Shown here: piece by piece, positions 8,595-15,836 of the stretch
Layout of the letters: each line of letters begins with the position of its first letter
Position numbering within the stretch: the stretch's first letter is position 1
Assembly: GCA_947503715.1 (NCBI GenBank)
Contig: CANNER010000004.1
Span: forward strand, 186,001-250,000
Direction: 5' to 3'
Origin: an uncultured Caulobacterales bacterium
GTDB lineage: Bacteria > Pseudomonadota > Alphaproteobacteria > Caulobacterales > Maricaulaceae
DNA: 64,000 bases
Made by a program: the position numbers and the translations under genes
The notes under the pieces: generated by a model
What the model was told of the DNA's origin: nothing
Databases searched by the model: none
What the model saw: the letters and a program-made list of their open reading frames with translations, nothing else

Positions 8595-9936
8595 GTCCAT
8601 CGCTTACGGGATGCGCGATTTTAAGCATCTCTCTCCGTCGATATTCTAGCGAACCTCCGTCGCCATATTGAGGTCTTGTGTTCTTGTGGCCCATCAATGT
8701 GCAACGCAATCCATAGTCTAATCCAGCCTCCTGCATGCGCTTTTCAAAGGCATGGCGGAAGCTATAGATGCGGTGCTTTTTCGTCGGCATTAGGCCGCGT
8801 GTGTGAAAGGTTTTAAGCAGTGCTGCGGATAGAGAGTTGCCCTTGTCACGGTAACGCGGGAAGCCATTTGGAGCGCGTTTCATCGCCTCTAATGACACAC
8901 CGATAAGCGGAACATCACGCGCGGATGCCATAGATTTAAGCTCTCTATTCGCGGTTGGACGGATGCGAATATGCGGCACCTCAGCATCCAAACAGATGTT
9001 TTCCGGCAGTAAGTTTGCTATCTCGCTGGGCCTGCACCCTGTCTCGATAAGGGCGTAGGCGATGATCTGCGCTTCCGTGTTTATACCGTCTAAGACATTC
9101 GGCTTTAGGATTTTTGACTGCACCCAATCGTTAGAAAATGAGGGCGTCGCTTCGGTTGGCGTGTCCTTAAACCGAAGTTTTCTGAACGGGTTTTCTCGGT
9201 CCTCCTCGCCTTGATAAGTCCAATACTCCCGAAAGAGCTGGCGTAGATTTCCTAGCTCTCGGTTCGCGCTATTAGGGCGGTATGTTCTGGCGTTGGAGCT
9301 ATCACCCCGTAGGCGCTCACCCCACCAATCATAGAACTGCCGCCCATGTTTTCGAGCTATCTCATCCATCGTTAGATTTCCGCAAAGTGCCACAAAATGT
9401 TCCACAGCGCGGGTCTTCGTGGCTTTCCACCTGACGATTTGTTCGGGCGACTTACGGCTCGTATCGCCAATGCTCAGCTTGTCGCAATAGAGCTTAAAGG
9501 CATCGCGGATGGTGTCCTTCGGCGGCTCTATTGTGCCTAAGACAGCTTGTGTATCTATCTCAGTTATCTCGTCGCTCTTAAGTGTTTGCACACGCTCTAA
9601 CACCTTCTCAATCGGCTCTTCATGGAGGAGGGATGGGAACGGTTTGAAGTCAAAGCCAACAGCCACAGCACGGCGTCTAGCCGTTCTATAGCGGCACATT
9701 TCAGCCGACTCTTGAACGGCTTCTCCGGTCTTTTCAGCTAACGCTGTTTCCCAAAAATGCTCATCGGAATCCATGTACCTGTCGCGCATTTCACGGGCGA
9801 TTGTGAGGGAGTCTGTGTGCAAGGCTTTCTTCACCCTGCGGCGTTTATCGATGCTTTGATAACGGGATGGAACGCGGCGCACATAATACCAAGTGTGGCC
9901 ACGTTGTTCTAAGTAGTGATTTTGGCGAATGGTCAT
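8563..9936 (-). CDS. Tyrosine recombinase/integrase with N-terminal DUF6538-like segment
   Basis: A 457-residue site-specific recombinase. The N-terminus (residues 8-30, HTWYYVRRVPSRY) matches the DUF6538-type arm domain of phage and island integrases. A core-binding region occupies about 140-250. The catalytic part shows R302 (TGCRPSEIA), R394 in YSFRHAF, H417 in LMGHK and Y424 in PQYG. The usual first His of box II is Tyr (Y391), a substitution also seen in other recombinases. It is transcribed leftward, away from the tRNA-Arg fragment at 10060-10086, so it probably belongs to the restriction-carrying island on the left. Confidence 0.92.
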   Translation of the reverse strand: MTIRQNHYLEQRGHTWYYVRRVPSRYQSIDKRRRVKKALHTDSLTIAREMRDRYMDSDEHFWETALAEKTGEAVQESAEMCRYRTARRRAVAVGFDFKPFPSLLHEEPIEKVLERVQTLKSDEITEIDTQAVLGTIEPPKDTIRDAFKLYCDKLSIGDTSRKSPEQIVRWKATKTRAVEHFVALCGNLTMDEIARKHGRQFYDWWGERLRGDSSNARTYRPNSANRELGNLRQLFREYWTYQGEEDRENPFRKLRFKDTPTEATPSFSNDWVQSKILKPNVLDGINTEAQIIAYALIETGCRPSEIANLLPENICLDAEVPHIRIRPTANRELKSMASARDVPLIGVSLEAMKRAPNGFPRYRDKGNSLSAALLKTFHTRGLMPTKKHRIYSFRHAFEKRMQEAGLDYGLRCTLMGHKNTRPQYGDGGSLEYRRREMLKIAHPVSDGLTQSLANLAP

Positions 9937-9959
9937 AATCCATTGTACCCCAGTCTGGA

Positions 9960-9984
9960 CCCCAATTTGGACCCCAAATTGGGG
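9960..9984. repeat. 11-bp perfect inverted repeat upstream of the leftward integrase
   Basis: CCCCAATTTGG and CCAAATTGGGG are separated by three bases and lie 24-48 bases upstream of the integrase ATG at 9936. Position and symmetry fit an operator for autoregulation or an excisionase/integrase binding site. A partial extra copy (TTGGGG) follows at about 9989-9995. The function is inferred. Confidence 0.6.
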
Positions 9985-10059
9985 AAAATTGGGGGGTTGC
10001 GAGAAAACGTGGGAAAAAACGTATTTCTTCCAACGACTTAACGGTCTTGAGAATGAGAG

Positions 10060-10076
10060 AAATGGCGCACTGGGGA
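10060..10076. repeat. Probable att site: copy of the tRNA-Arg 3' end
   Basis: The 17 bases AAATGGCGCACTGGGGA are identical to 16825-16841, which covers the encoded CCA, discriminator and acceptor-strand 3' end of the intact tRNA-Arg(ACG). After four bases with three mismatches both copies continue TCGAAC, so the homology reaches into the T-loop (to about 10086). This is the footprint left when an island inserts into a tRNA 3' end. It marks the left boundary of the 6.8-kb element and lies between two divergent integrases. Confidence 0.8.
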
Positions 10077-10197
10077 AGCGTCGAACTACTGGTTACCGTT
10101 GTTCCCGCCTGTTCGGTAAAACCTAATAAAACCTCATATTTTATTGGCCTTTTGTCCGCAATAGTCCATAGCTATACGTGAAAAGCCGACGATTGCG

Positions 10198-10230
10198 CTA
10201 GGCACGGCGCTGGGCACGGCTAGGCACAGC
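10198..10230 (+). repeat. Three tandem CTRGGCACRGC repeats, possible integrase arm sites
   Basis: Three consecutive 11-base copies (CTAGGCACGGC, CTGGGCACGGC, CTAGGCACAGC) lie 54 bases upstream of the P4-type integrase start. Two related copies (CTAGGCACCAC, CTATGCACGAG) occur near the other end of the island at 16753-16775. Repeats inside both ends of an element, just within the att copies, are what integrase arm-type binding sites look like. Confidence 0.6.
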
Positions 10231-10283
10231 GTATCGGTTGGCGGCAAATCCATCGAAACGCTTTACGGGCAAGGTGGATTAGC

Positions 10284-11465
10284 GTGAGTGGACTTCATAA
10301 ATTGACGGCAACGGGCGCAAAGGCGCTTACAAAAACAGGGCGTCACTCAGACGGCGGCGGGCTTTATCTCCGCATTCAAGGCGGCGGGCGCAAATCTTGG
10401 CTCTTCATGTGGAAGCGAAACGGCGTCCAGCGTGAAATCGGTCTAGGTTCTTTTCAAACCGTGACTTTGAAGGCCGCCCGTCAAAAGGCACAGATAGCCC
10501 GTGACGCACTGGCGAGAGGGGATGACCCTAAGGTTACCCTAACGCCGCAAGCGACGAAAACCTTTCTGGACGCGGCCAAGGCTTGCCTAATTGCCCGTGA
10601 TTTAGACAGCCTGAATCCAAAGACGAAACGCAAGTGGGAACGCACAGCGTTTGAAATTGCGAAGCCGTTGCACCGCAAGCCCGTGGCAGACGTGAAACGC
10701 GAAGACATCCTGAAAATACTCACGCCGATATGGCAGGCGACGCCAGAGACGGGCCGCAATGTCCGTTCACACCTAGAGATCATATTCAACTATGCGAAGG
10801 GCCGCGAATGGAGCGACGCGGAAAACCCAGCGCTATGGAAAGGCGGGCTAGAAGCGGTTCTGCCAGCGCTTAATCGCGCTAACGTCAAACATCATCCCGC
10901 TATGCCCTATGATGACGTGCCCGCCTTCATAGCAAGGTTGCGAGGCCGTCCAGCCGTTGCTGCACGGGCGCTGGAGTTCACAATCCTAACCGCTGTCCGC
11001 ACGAGTGAGGCGCTGGACGCCGTGATTGGCGAGTTTGATTTAGACGCTGGGATATGGACCATTCCAGCCGAACGGATGAAATCAGGCCGCGCCCATACCG
11101 TACCGTTAAGTTATCGTGCGATTGAGATTGTCAAAGAGATGCGGTCCGCGCCCGTTTCTGAATATGTGTTTTTTGGCCAGCGCCCAAACCGCCCCTTGTC
11201 TAATATGTCTATGCTTATGCTTATGCGGCGCATGAAGGTGGAGAATGCCGTTCCACATGGCTTCAGGTCTACCTTTAGGGACTGGGCGGGGGATCGCACC
11301 CAATACGCGAGAGAGGTTGCGGAGGCCGCGCTGTCACATTCCGTAGGCGATATAGTCGAGCGTTCTTATCGACGCGGCAATGCGCTGGAAAAACGTCGCA
11401 GTTTGATGCGAGAATGGGATAAGCACTTATCGAATGAAAGCAAAAGCTATGACAAAGTTGTATGA
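10284..11465 (+). CDS. P4-type tyrosine integrase
   Basis: A 393-residue integrase of the P4/DUF4102 type. The N-terminal arm domain carries GGGLYLRIQGGGRKSW at about residues 24-39. The catalytic set is R239 (AVRTSEAL), H325 and R328 in HGFRSTF, H352 in ALSHSV and Y362 in ERSYRR. It starts with GTG at 10284; a stop codon just upstream in frame limits other starts. It lies 200 bases inside the left att copy and is read into the island, the normal arrangement for tRNA-targeting islands. It is likely the integrase that placed the 10.06-16.84 kb element at tRNA-Arg. Confidence 0.94.
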   Translation: MSGLHKLTATGAKALTKTGRHSDGGGLYLRIQGGGRKSWLFMWKRNGVQREIGLGSFQTVTLKAARQKAQIARDALARGDDPKVTLTPQATKTFLDAAKACLIARDLDSLNPKTKRKWERTAFEIAKPLHRKPVADVKREDILKILTPIWQATPETGRNVRSHLEIIFNYAKGREWSDAENPALWKGGLEAVLPALNRANVKHHPAMPYDDVPAFIARLRGRPAVAARALEFTILTAVRTSEALDAVIGEFDLDAGIWTIPAERMKSGRAHTVPLSYRAIEIVKEMRSAPVSEYVFFGQRPNRPLSNMSMLMLMRRMKVENAVPHGFRSTFRDWAGDRTQYAREVAEAALSHSVGDIVERSYRRGNALEKRRSLMREWDKHLSNESKSYDKVV

Positions 11466-12261
11466 CTTTAGCCAAACCTTAAAATCTGAAGACATAACGT
11501 CAATTTCAGATTTCTTGGTATTGGGGCAAGTCGTCGAGACCCTTAAAAACCTCACTACCAAAAAGGAGTACGCGAAAACGAAGGGGCTTCTTGAGAAAAA
11601 AATAAAGCAACATGCCATTTCACCCCCATTCGATGAAGATGGACTGATAACGGCTAGGGAAGCCAATTTTGAGGAGTGGGAGAAACGCAACAAAGAGCTG
11701 AACTTGCTTTTCGCAATAAATGAACTCCGACTTCGCCCTAGCGAAATAAATTTATCTACCTTTTACCAAGATTATGGTGCCGAGCTGGCCGCGTCGATTG
11801 TTTATGACAAATGCAATATGAGTTCGTTCTATCGTAAACAATACAATGATCGAACCAGCAGGACCGATGCGCAGCGAGCGTGGACCATAGCCTTCGGAAG
11901 AGAGTGCCAAGGTTTTGTACGAAACTCTATGAGGAAGCTTCTAAGTGATCCTGCACCTTCCTTTCCATTTAACGCTCCTTTCGGCCACCTCAAAGAAAGA
12001 TATATCGTTATAAGTGGAGCTAAGGAAGCATTCAGAATTTACGAAATATCTAATAGTACAACCTCCGTAAAAGACTTCGTCGTAAGCTTCAGGAATGCAA
12101 TTCGGAACCATAGTAATCCTTTGGTAGATCAATATCAGAAGGTTGAAGATTCGGCGCGACTTTGCGTTGGAAGTGTTTCCTCTATTGAGGAGTCTGTAAG
12201 TCGAGGGTTTCGAGATAATCAGCACTTGTTAGAAATTGCCAAAGATTCCAAGATGGACTAG
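11434..12261 (+). CDS. Hypothetical island protein, 275 aa
   Basis: I do not recognise this protein. It is largely helical and charged, without signal peptide or membrane segment. Its first codons overlap the integrase end by 32 bases; ATG 11449 is an alternative start that shortens the overlap to 17 bases. A+T content is clearly higher than in the integrase, which suggests a separate origin as a cargo gene. Residues 95-155 contain a Tyr/Arg-rich stretch (SSFYRKQYNDRTSRTDAQRA), but no catalytic motif stands out. The position directly behind the integrase is a common cargo site for defence or regulatory genes. Confidence 0.6.
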   Translation: MKAKAMTKLYDFSQTLKSEDITSISDFLVLGQVVETLKNLTTKKEYAKTKGLLEKKIKQHAISPPFDEDGLITAREANFEEWEKRNKELNLLFAINELRLRPSEINLSTFYQDYGAELAASIVYDKCNMSSFYRKQYNDRTSRTDAQRAWTIAFGRECQGFVRNSMRKLLSDPAPSFPFNAPFGHLKERYIVISGAKEAFRIYEISNSTTSVKDFVVSFRNAIRNHSNPLVDQYQKVEDSARLCVGSVSSIEESVSRGFRDNQHLLEIAKDSKMD

Positions 12262-12410
12262 TTTTGCTCAGCCGTTGATAAAAAAATTATCTTGATAAGG
12301 TCCAGCCCATTTAACTATTTACGCTGGCGCATTCATTCACATTATAAAGGATAACCTCGGATACTCCAGAGGCTGCACTAGGGCGGGTTCGCCTTAAAGG
12401 ACTACTCAAT

Positions 12411-12602
12411 ATGACCGAACAAATCACGGTCACGGTTCCACAAGCCTGCAAAATGACAGGTATTAGTCGTTCCACAATCTACACACTTTTTGACAGCGGG
12501 CGGTTGCAAAAGCGGAAGCTTGGGGGCCGCACCCTCATATTGGTGCGTGACCTTCGCGAATTGATGGACTCGCTTTCCGACACATCCAAAGAGGTCGCAT
12601 AA
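12411..12602 (+). CDS. AlpA/excisionase-like helix-turn-helix protein
   Basis: A 63-residue DNA-binding protein of the AlpA/MerR-like HTH_17 type. The sequence VPQACKMTGISRSTIYTLFDSGRLQKRKLGGRTLI shows the helix-turn-helix and short wing; the final part gives the usual VRDLRELMDSL tail. Such proteins act as excision factors or transcriptional switches in islands with P4-type integrases. Its stop overlaps the next gene's ATG by one base (TAATG), so it starts a four-gene run to 13701. A GC-rich hairpin-forming leader (about 12365-12400) precedes it. Confidence 0.8.
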   Translation: MTEQITVTVPQACKMTGISRSTIYTLFDSGRLQKRKLGGRTLILVRDLRELMDSLSDTSKEVA

Positions 12603-12982
12603 TGGGACGGCGAGCGCTGGCCCTCAAGGCAATTGTTGGGGGAGGTTACACGGCTATTTTAAGAAACCAAACCGCTTGGTTTCTGCTGGAGCTTGCTAAA
12701 GCTGGATCACGCGGCATTACAAAAGCGGATTATCCCGGATTGCACGTTGGCGATATTGTCATGCGCATTCGTCGGGCGCTGGGCTATGAGACGATAACTT
12801 GCGAAATGGAACCCAGTCGCGGCGCGTGGGGCGGCGAGCATGGTCGATATAAGCTCAACGCCGATGTAACTCTTATCGAAATTGTTGAGCCGAAAAAGCG
12901 GAGGCCTGCAATGGCGGCAACCATGCAGGCCTCAAATCTAAATCGATCCAACGAGCAAGCTGGAGGTAACTCAGATGTCTGA
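12602..12982 (+). CDS. Hypothetical island protein with winged-helix-like core
   Basis: A 126-residue basic protein of unknown function. Residues 25-85 look like a winged helix: helices AWFLLELAKAG and KADYPGLHVGDIVMRIRRALG, then a beta wing ending EHGRYKL. This pattern is common in small phage and island proteins that sit behind the excisionase. It overlaps the AlpA-like gene by one base and the next gene by eight. It may be a DNA-binding regulator or replication accessory factor; evidence is the fold impression only. Confidence 0.6.
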   Translation: MGRRALALKAIVGGGYTAILRNQTAWFLLELAKAGSRGITKADYPGLHVGDIVMRIRRALGYETITCEMEPSRGAWGGEHGRYKLNADVTLIEIVEPKKRRPAMAATMQASNLNRSNEQAGGNSDV

Positions 12983-13313
12983 AACTTACCGCCCAGAAAA
13001 CAATAACGCAATCGAAACGAAAGGGGGCGCTGGCTATCCAGCGCCTTCACAATCCCCCTACCTAGCCCCCAGCCATATCGAAGCTGATAGAGGTGAAATC
13101 ATAGGGCTATGCCCTAGCAGAATATCACGCGCGGACATTCTGGCACTAGGACACCCCACAAGCCCGATTAAAGCTATCAGGGCCAACTGTCTGGACTGTT
13201 GCGGAGGATCGGAAGGCGAGGTCCGTAAATGTGTCGTGACAGCTTGTCCGCTTTGGCCGCTACGCATGGGGCGCAATGTTTACCACGCGAATGCGAGGGG
13301 GCGTCATGGGTAA
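12975..13313 (+). CDS. Small cysteine-cluster phage-type protein
   Basis: A 112-residue protein with the motif IKAIRANCLDCCGGSEGEV followed by CVVTACPLWPLRMG. Cysteines 72, 75, 86 and 91 form a probable zinc site. This short module recurs in phage and island genomes, usually near replication genes; no activity is known to me. The N-terminal 50 residues are low-complexity. A strong GGAGG site lies eight bases before the ATG. The stop overlaps the next gene start by eight bases. Confidence 0.65.
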   Translation: MSETYRPENNNAIETKGGAGYPAPSQSPYLAPSHIEADRGEIIGLCPSRISRADILALGHPTSPIKAIRANCLDCCGGSEGEVRKCVVTACPLWPLRMGRNVYHANARGRHG

Positions 13314-13701
13314 AAATAAGAAAGGTAGGGGCGTAAATGCCAAGGGTCGAAGCAAAGGAAACGGGCGTTTTGTAATGCTGGATTACATGCTTCTCGATTG
13401 TCCAGCGGGTCAAAGCCTTACGCCGGGCGAACTTGCCGTTCTAATCCGCGTCATGCAACGCTATCACGGCGAAAATAACGGTCGTATTTCACTATCGTGT
13501 AGAGACGCTGCAAAGTTATCAAATGTTAGCAAAGATACAGCGTCAAGACATATCCGATCCTTATGCGACAAGGGTTTTATGCGGATTAGAACGCCGTCGT
13601 CATTCGGGCGCAATGGCCGAAGAGCGACGGAGTTTTATCTGACAATGTTTCCAACACAAAAGGGAAACCCAGCGCCGCGTGACTTTCAGCGCTGGAAATG
13701 A
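13306..13701 (+). CDS. Winged-helix DNA-binding protein, replication-initiator-like
   Basis: A 131-residue protein from the ATG at 13306, chosen because GAGGGGG precedes it; an upstream ATG at 13276 lacks such a site. After a basic tail (KNKKGRGVNAKGRSKGNG) residues 30-115 form a winged helix with ELAVLIRVMQRYHG, then SCRDAAKLSNVSKDTASRHI as the helix-turn-helix and KGFMRIRTP as the wing. This resembles small helix-turn-helix proteins of phages and islands that act in replication or copy control. It is the last gene before a 755-bp structured non-coding region. Confidence 0.7.
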   Translation: MGKNKKGRGVNAKGRSKGNGRFVMLDYMLLDCPAGQSLTPGELAVLIRVMQRYHGENNGRISLSCRDAAKLSNVSKDTASRHIRSLCDKGFMRIRTPSSFGRNGRRATEFYLTMFPTQKGNPAPRDFQRWK

Positions 13702-13807
13702 CCTGTTGAAAACAAAACGTCGTATCAATCTAAGGACAAGAGTGGCCCTAGATTAGGACGCAAGCCTGTTTCGTGTGTTGTCGGGTAGCCGTTATGTCCT
13801 AAATAGA

Positions 13808-13843
13808 GATACGCAAGCGACGTTTTATCGTCTTTTGCGTATC
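13808..13843. repeat. 36-bp hairpin in the island non-coding region
   Basis: Outer arms GATACGCAA and TTGCGTATC pair over nine bases, and inner arms GACG and CGTC over four, around a six-base TTTTAT loop with a two-base internal mismatch. No T-run follows, so it is not a classic terminator. Confidence 0.65.
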
Positions 13844-13906
13844 GATCCGTGGGACACATATAATCTACCATACTCTTACGGCTTCATATAACCGTTCTCA
13901 CGGCAA

Positions 13907-13953
13907 GCGCGGCGTTGGCCTGCCCTCATGGCTAAGGCCAACAAAGGCCGCGC
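13907..13953. repeat. 47-bp two-step stem-loop
   Basis: GCGCGGC pairs with GCCGCGC, and inside it GTTGGCCT pairs with AGGCCAAC; a four-base bulge separates the two helices on one side. The 13-base loop has a further GCC/GGC pair. Fifteen paired positions make this the strongest structure in the island. Confidence 0.65.
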
Positions 13954-14456
13954 GGTTGAAGAATGTTGAGACGTAGACCGCCCTCAATTTTCTTTCCAGT
14001 CGCATAGCGCAAAGTCGGGACGAAACCGCGAAGCGGATAGAGCGGGCGGGGTAAGCCTATCACTGTTAATACAGGGAAAGAACAGCGAGAGGATCGCGTA
14101 AGAACGGGAAGTTTACGGGGGGCTTCAAGATTAATCTCCTATCAGTACGCGAGAAGGAACACCTGCCCGGCACCTTCATCTTCGGAGCAACTGAAAACGG
14201 ACACCCGCCCCCCGTTCCATCTTAACAGGTTTTACCTCTCCAAACCCGCTGCATAGGGCCACGCGCGATATGTTCAAATCTAGAAGGGGGGTATGGGGTG
14301 GAAAGTCGGAAGCCGCTCAATAGTCAGACCATCGGCTCATAAGATTAAAAACCTGAATACAGTTTTTCCGCATGCGCCCACGCGATTATATGTGTATATT
14401 GTGCTACTTGCTTGCAAAGTCTGATGCTCTGAGATGAAATCAATCCCGATTGCCAT

Positions 14457-14789
14457 GTGATGAAAAACAATTTTGATGACGAATTAGAAGCTGCCAAGCA
14501 GGATGAGATGAAGTATTTGAATGGGTCCCGTGGCGACCATTCGCATTGGCCGTATATGGCTTTGATTATCGGCGTGGTGGCGTTCGCCCTATGGATTACG
14601 ATTGCCCCTGCCAGCGCGTCCGATAAAATGACAGGCTACTATGCGACTATAACGAAGGTTAGCGACGGTGATACGTGGTGGAGTATTCGGGATGGAGAGA
14701 CAGAGGCCCGCAAGTATCGGGGCTATCTATACGACGCACCAGAACCGACACAGTACGGCAATGCGCTAAGCAAAGCGCATGGGTTATAA
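14457..14789 (+). CDS. Truncated membrane-anchored staphylococcal-nuclease-like protein
   Basis: A 110-residue ORF with a cytoplasmic charged N-terminus, a membrane segment at about residues 34-56 (ALIIGVVAFALWITIA), and then the start of an SNase-like domain. The visible match is ATITKVSDGDTWW near 62-75 followed by RKYRGYLYDAPEPTQYG, which resembles the family pattern DGDT...RLxGIDAPE. The frame stops soon after, so the C-terminal half with the rest of the active site is missing. It is probably a remnant or a minimal non-catalytic relative. GTG 14457 or ATG 14460 could be the start. Confidence 0.5.
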   Translation: MMKNNFDDELEAAKQDEMKYLNGSRGDHSHWPYMALIIGVVAFALWITIAPASASDKMTGYYATITKVSDGDTWWSIRDGETEARKYRGYLYDAPEPTQYGNALSKAHGL

Positions 14790-14913
14790 TCGCAATCTCG
14801 ACAAACAGAACGCTGCTGAATAAACATGGTGGCAACGCAACTGGAGCCAGTTCTTTGTTTTGCTCCTAGTCGTTGCTATATCGTTGGCTGTTGCACATGG
14901 ATTTGAGAAGTAA
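14779..14913 (+). pseudogene. Small single-span membrane ORF with in-frame TAA
   Basis: Starting at ATG 14779 the frame reads MGYNRNLDKQNAAE, then TAA at 14821-14823, then continues as TWWQRNWSQFF and a hydrophobic stretch ending AVAHGFEK before TAA at 14911. The two halves read like one 44-residue single-span protein broken by a nonsense codon. It overlaps the end of the SNase-like ORF by 11 bases. It may be a decayed small phage protein; the second half has no good start of its own. Confidence 0.35.
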
Positions 14914-15026
14914 ATGTTCGGCTTTGTAGCATGCAGCTGTATTCATTAGTCACAACGATTTTCTTGTTCAATATAAGTTTGATTTCCTACACCGCGATAG
15001 ATAGAATCTGACCGAGAGGTCAGAAG

Positions 15027-15836
15027 TTGCCAAGCAAGATAAAAGACGTAAGTTTTAAACTATATGGACTGCTCCACGAAAAAAATGGGGCGGTGAGGGC
15101 CGAGGTTTTTGCTAAAAAACTATCTGACTTTGTCAAAGGTCTGAAGGCTGCTGACAAACACGTTAATGGTAAAAAAGCCGCCAATCATCTTATTACCGAC
15201 CTGCAGTATGGAAGCGCATTGGCCACAATATCCGAGGAAGTTTATAGTACCAAAGTCCAATTTGAGTCTTCTGGGATCGAATACTACCAGCAAGTGGCGA
15301 ACGATATTGCGACGGGAAATCCTATCCCGTCTGACACTCCTGTTGCTGTTGTAAAAAGTTTGGCGCGTCTCGGAGACGGAGCAGACAAAACTTTTTCTCA
15401 TGGGGAAATGCAGCTACCCGAAAACGACGCAACTATTGTTAGGCTCGATGAGTTTTTTGATCGACAAGCGGAGGTTTGGCTCGATAGCTTTACAAAGCCT
15501 GATCGAGGAGAAGCCTTTTTCGAAGGCACCTCGTTTGGGGAGTTTGATGGCACGATTAAAGAGGTTGATCTGCGGGGAAAAATCCACAGCGCGAAACTGA
15601 TATTATCCGCTGGTGGAGTGGAATTAGATTGTATCTGCAATTCCGTTTCCGTTACCAATTTAAGAGAAACGCTGGATAAAAGAGTTATTGTGCAAGCTGC
15701 GGCTATGTATAATGGACATCATCGCCTTCCTGAGCGCCTTGATATAAAGCTTATTACACCAGTAATTGAGGGAAACCTTAGGCGCTGGCGCGGAGCTTTT
15801 GACATACCTTCCCGTAAAAGCGGGGATCTATGGTAA
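15027..15836 (+). CDS. Hypothetical partner of the PIN-domain gene
   Basis: I do not recognise this 269-residue protein. It begins with TTG at 15027 behind an AGAGGTCAGAAG ribosome-binding region. The N-terminal half is helical (VFAKKLSDFVKGLKAADKHVNGKK). The C-terminal half has alternating strands (GTIKEVDLRGKIHSAKLILSAG and RLDIKLITPVI), possibly a small beta-barrel. It overlaps the PIN gene by seven bases, so the two are almost surely one unit. By position it could be an antitoxin, a sensor or a DNA/RNA-targeting partner. It is much larger than classic VapB antitoxins, so a simple VapBC system is unlikely. Confidence 0.7.
   Translation: MPSKIKDVSFKLYGLLHEKNGAVRAEVFAKKLSDFVKGLKAADKHVNGKKAANHLITDLQYGSALATISEEVYSTKVQFESSGIEYYQQVANDIATGNPIPSDTPVAVVKSLARLGDGADKTFSHGEMQLPENDATIVRLDEFFDRQAEVWLDSFTKPDRGEAFFEGTSFGEFDGTIKEVDLRGKIHSAKLILSAGGVELDCICNSVSVTNLRETLDKRVIVQAAAMYNGHHRLPERLDIKLITPVIEGNLRRWRGAFDIPSRKSGDLW

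Larger units (their letters stand above)
9937..10283. promoter_or_regulatory. Divergent integrase intergenic region
   Basis: A 347-base interval between two divergent integrase genes. It holds, left to right, a perfect 11-bp inverted repeat (9960-9984) close to the leftward integrase start, a copy of the tRNA-Arg 3' end (10060-10086), an AT-rich stretch near 10120-10145, and three tandem arm-type repeats (10198-10230) before the rightward integrase. No credible reading frame fills it. Confidence 0.6.
13702..14456 (+). other. 755-bp non-coding interval with many inverted repeats
   Basis: No supported gene. I see several strong structures. One is a hairpin at 13808-13843 (GATACGCAA/TTGCGTATC, with inner GACG/CGTC). 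A second is a two-step stem at 13907-13953 (GCGCGGC/GCCGCGC outside GTTGGCCT/AGGCCAAC). A third is a long-range pairing of ACGGGGGGC near 14115 with GCCCCCCGT near 14210. TTAGGAC and GTCCTAA pair around 13755-13802. The density suggests a structured RNA or an island replication origin. It follows a replication-initiator-like gene, which favours an origin, but I see no clean iterons. Confidence 0.5.
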
